DNA from: Prevotella sp. UBA3757
GTDB lineage: Bacteria; Bacteroidota; Bacteroidia; Bacteroidales; Bacteroidaceae
NCBI GenBank assembly: GCA_002371715.1
Contig: DFGF01000140.1
Span: 1-7,663, forward strand
DNA length: 7,663 nt
Reading direction: 5' to 3'
The notes under the pieces were generated by a model. It was not told the DNA's origin, did not search any database, and worked only from the letters and a program-made list of their open reading frames with translations. The first letter of the stretch is position 1, and each line of letters begins with the position of its first letter. This document shows positions 6,694-7,663 of this stretch, one piece after another. Position numbers and translations under genes: made by a program.

Positions 6694-6816
6694 ATGGAAG
6701 GAAAGAAGAAATTCGAGAAACCAGAACTGCAGGTGGTAGAGATGAAACGCAATCTCTTGGATAGTGCATCATCATGTGGTACAGCGTGGTGTGATTCGTG
6801 TTTTACTAATATGTAA
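6694..6816 (+). CDS. Radical SAM RiPP precursor peptide with three cysteines
   Basis: This 40-residue reading frame is likely the substrate of the downstream radical SAM enzyme. The N-terminal part (residues 1-22, MEGKKKFEKPELQVVEMKRN and two leucines) is charged and contains the KPELxVxE-type motif common in Bacteroidales small natural-product precursors; it would act as the leader. The C-terminal part from about D23 is short and polar, with C28, C33 and C36 (spacing C-x4-C-x2-C), W32, F37 and several Ser/Thr. This layout fits a core that receives thioether or other cross-links. There is no double-glycine cleavage site, and the leader/core boundary is uncertain. Two stop codons follow in tandem (6814-6819), and the maturase starts 8 bases after the first. 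The ATG lies behind an A/T-rich leader below a TAnnTTTG promoter. The modification and product are inferred. Confidence 0.75.
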   Translation: MEGKKKFEKPELQVVEMKRNLLDSASSCGTAWCDSCFTNM

Positions 6817-6824
6817 TAAAAACA

Positions 6825-7663
6825 GTGCAAGTCATTATCCCGACACCATTACAGTATGAACAGATTGTAGGCCGGCAGAAACGCGTTGATGGTGAGCACT
6901 ACCGCCTGATGACCTATGTAGTTCAGCAGCCCGTGACCGACGGGCTGTTGCTCTATAATACGCTGACGTGCTCAATGGTGCTACTGCAGCCGGACGAGGC
7001 CGCCGACCTCACGGCGCAGCGCGAACTGATAGACCGCTGGTTCTTAGTGCCGCAGGAGAACGACGACCAGAAGCTCTGCCACCAGATTCGCCAGATGGCA
7101 GCGCTACTCAAGCCCGCCGCCAAGGCTATCACCGGCTACACCATCCTCACCACTACGGGCTGCAACGCCCGCTGCTTCTACTGCTTCGAGAAGGGCTCGA
7201 AGCCCGTCACCATGACATCCGAGACGGCCAGCAAGGTGGTGCGCTACATCGTGGCACACCGTGGCAGCGAGACTGTCCATATCAGTTGGTTTGGCGGCGA
7301 GCCGTTGGTCAACGCCAAGGCCATCGACCAGATTTGCACGGAACTCAGCCAGCAGGGGGTGCCATTCCGTTCGGGCATGATTTCCAACGGCTATCTGTTC
7401 GATGCCGAAATGGCTCAGCGTGCCAAGGACTTGTGGCAGTTGCAACTTGTGCAGATTACCCTCGACGGCACTGCACAGACCTACAACCGCGTGAAGGACT
7501 ACGTCTATCAAGGTGTGAATGCCTTTGAGCGTGTGTTGCAGAACATCGGCCTGCTGACCGGCACTGGCATCCATACTCGCATACGTCTGAATGTCAGTAA
7601 GCACAACATCGGGGAGATGGCAGAGTTGGTGGAACTGCTGCACCAGCGCTTCGGTGCCGACGA
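6825..7663 (+). CDS. Radical SAM peptide maturase, 3' end missing
   Basis: The first 279 residues of a radical SAM enzyme are present before the window ends. The cluster-binding motif CNARCFYC places C113, C117 and C120 (CxxxCxxC) to hold the [4Fe-4S] cluster that cleaves S-adenosylmethionine. WFGGEP (155-160), ISNGY (186-190) and QITLDG further on are the usual strands of the radical SAM barrel in the peptide-maturase/sulfatase-maturase group; these usually end in a SPASM domain, here off the window. The first about 100 residues, with LLLYNTLTCSMVLL, resemble the N-terminal region of Bacteroidales peptide maturases and may bind the precursor leader. A stop in frame at 6807 leaves GTG at 6825 as the first good start; the first ATG (6909) would remove 28 residues. 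It follows the precursor by 8 bases and looks richer in G+C than the upstream genes. Confidence 0.88.
   Translation, partial: MQVIIPTPLQYEQIVGRQKRVDGEHYRLMTYVVQQPVTDGLLLYNTLTCSMVLLQPDEAADLTAQRELIDRWFLVPQENDDQKLCHQIRQMAALLKPAAKAITGYTILTTTGCNARCFYCFEKGSKPVTMTSETASKVVRYIVAHRGSETVHISWFGGEPLVNAKAIDQICTELSQQGVPFRSGMISNGYLFDAEMAQRAKDLWQLQLVQITLDGTAQTYNRVKDYVYQGVNAFERVLQNIGLLTGTGIHTRIRLNVSKHNIGEMAELVELLHQRFGAD

Noticed and set aside
6968..7528. Plus-strand open frame of 186 codons in the last part of the window
   Set aside because: It overlaps the radical SAM gene in another frame; its translation is rich in Arg, Gly and Pro as expected from an out-of-frame read of G/C-rich DNA, whereas the other frame has CxxxCxxC and GGEP.

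Overview
The window looks like accessory DNA from a Bacteroidales bacterium, probably a Prevotella-like gut or rumen organism. Three things suggest this. Two gene-free stretches carry the Bacteroidota -7 promoter box TAnnTTTG. Translation starts lie behind A/T-rich leaders rather than clear Shine-Dalgarno sequences. The protein families (a TOPRIM primase-helicase of mobile elements, DUF2589-like proteins and a small-peptide radical SAM pair) are common in that group. The species assignment is inferred from style, not from a marker gene.

All genes are on the + strand and form three blocks. Block 1 (1-2414) is the 3' part of a large primase-helicase, open at the left edge, with the end of a DnaG-like TOPRIM domain, a linker and helical domain, and a P-loop ATPase. 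It points to a phage, plasmid or integrative element. A gene-free stretch follows (2415-2913). Its left part holds iteron-like TGTCGCA repeats and its right part the same heptamer inverted, which makes it a candidate origin or protein-binding array. Its right end holds a TAnnTTTG promoter and a roughly 190-base untranslated leader.

Block 2 (2914-6477) is a tightly packed five-gene cassette. In order it encodes a DUF2589-like protein, an unrecognised helical/beta protein, a second shorter DUF2589-like paralogue, a four-cysteine zinc ribbon, and a peptidoglycan-binding/N-acetylmuramidase lysozyme without a signal peptide. A strong hairpin followed by TTTT lies between the first and second genes, so the first gene may be made in excess. 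This cassette is the best candidate in the window for an undescribed system: two related putative beta-rich or scaffold proteins, an adaptor-like zinc ribbon and a cell-wall lytic enzyme. The function is unknown.

Block 3 (6478-7663) starts with a 216-base regulatory stretch (a G8 run, a TAACTTTG promoter box, a small hairpin and a dyad). It leads to a 40-residue cysteine-containing peptide, followed after 8 bases by a radical SAM enzyme that starts with GTG and runs off the right edge. The peptide has a charged leader and a short C-terminal core with three cysteines. It is best read as a ribosomally made, radical SAM-modified peptide (RiPP) precursor with its maturase. The radical SAM gene looks visibly richer in G+C than the rest. 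Whether the three blocks work together is not shown by the sequence. The simplest reading is a mobile-element backbone gene followed by two independent cargo modules.
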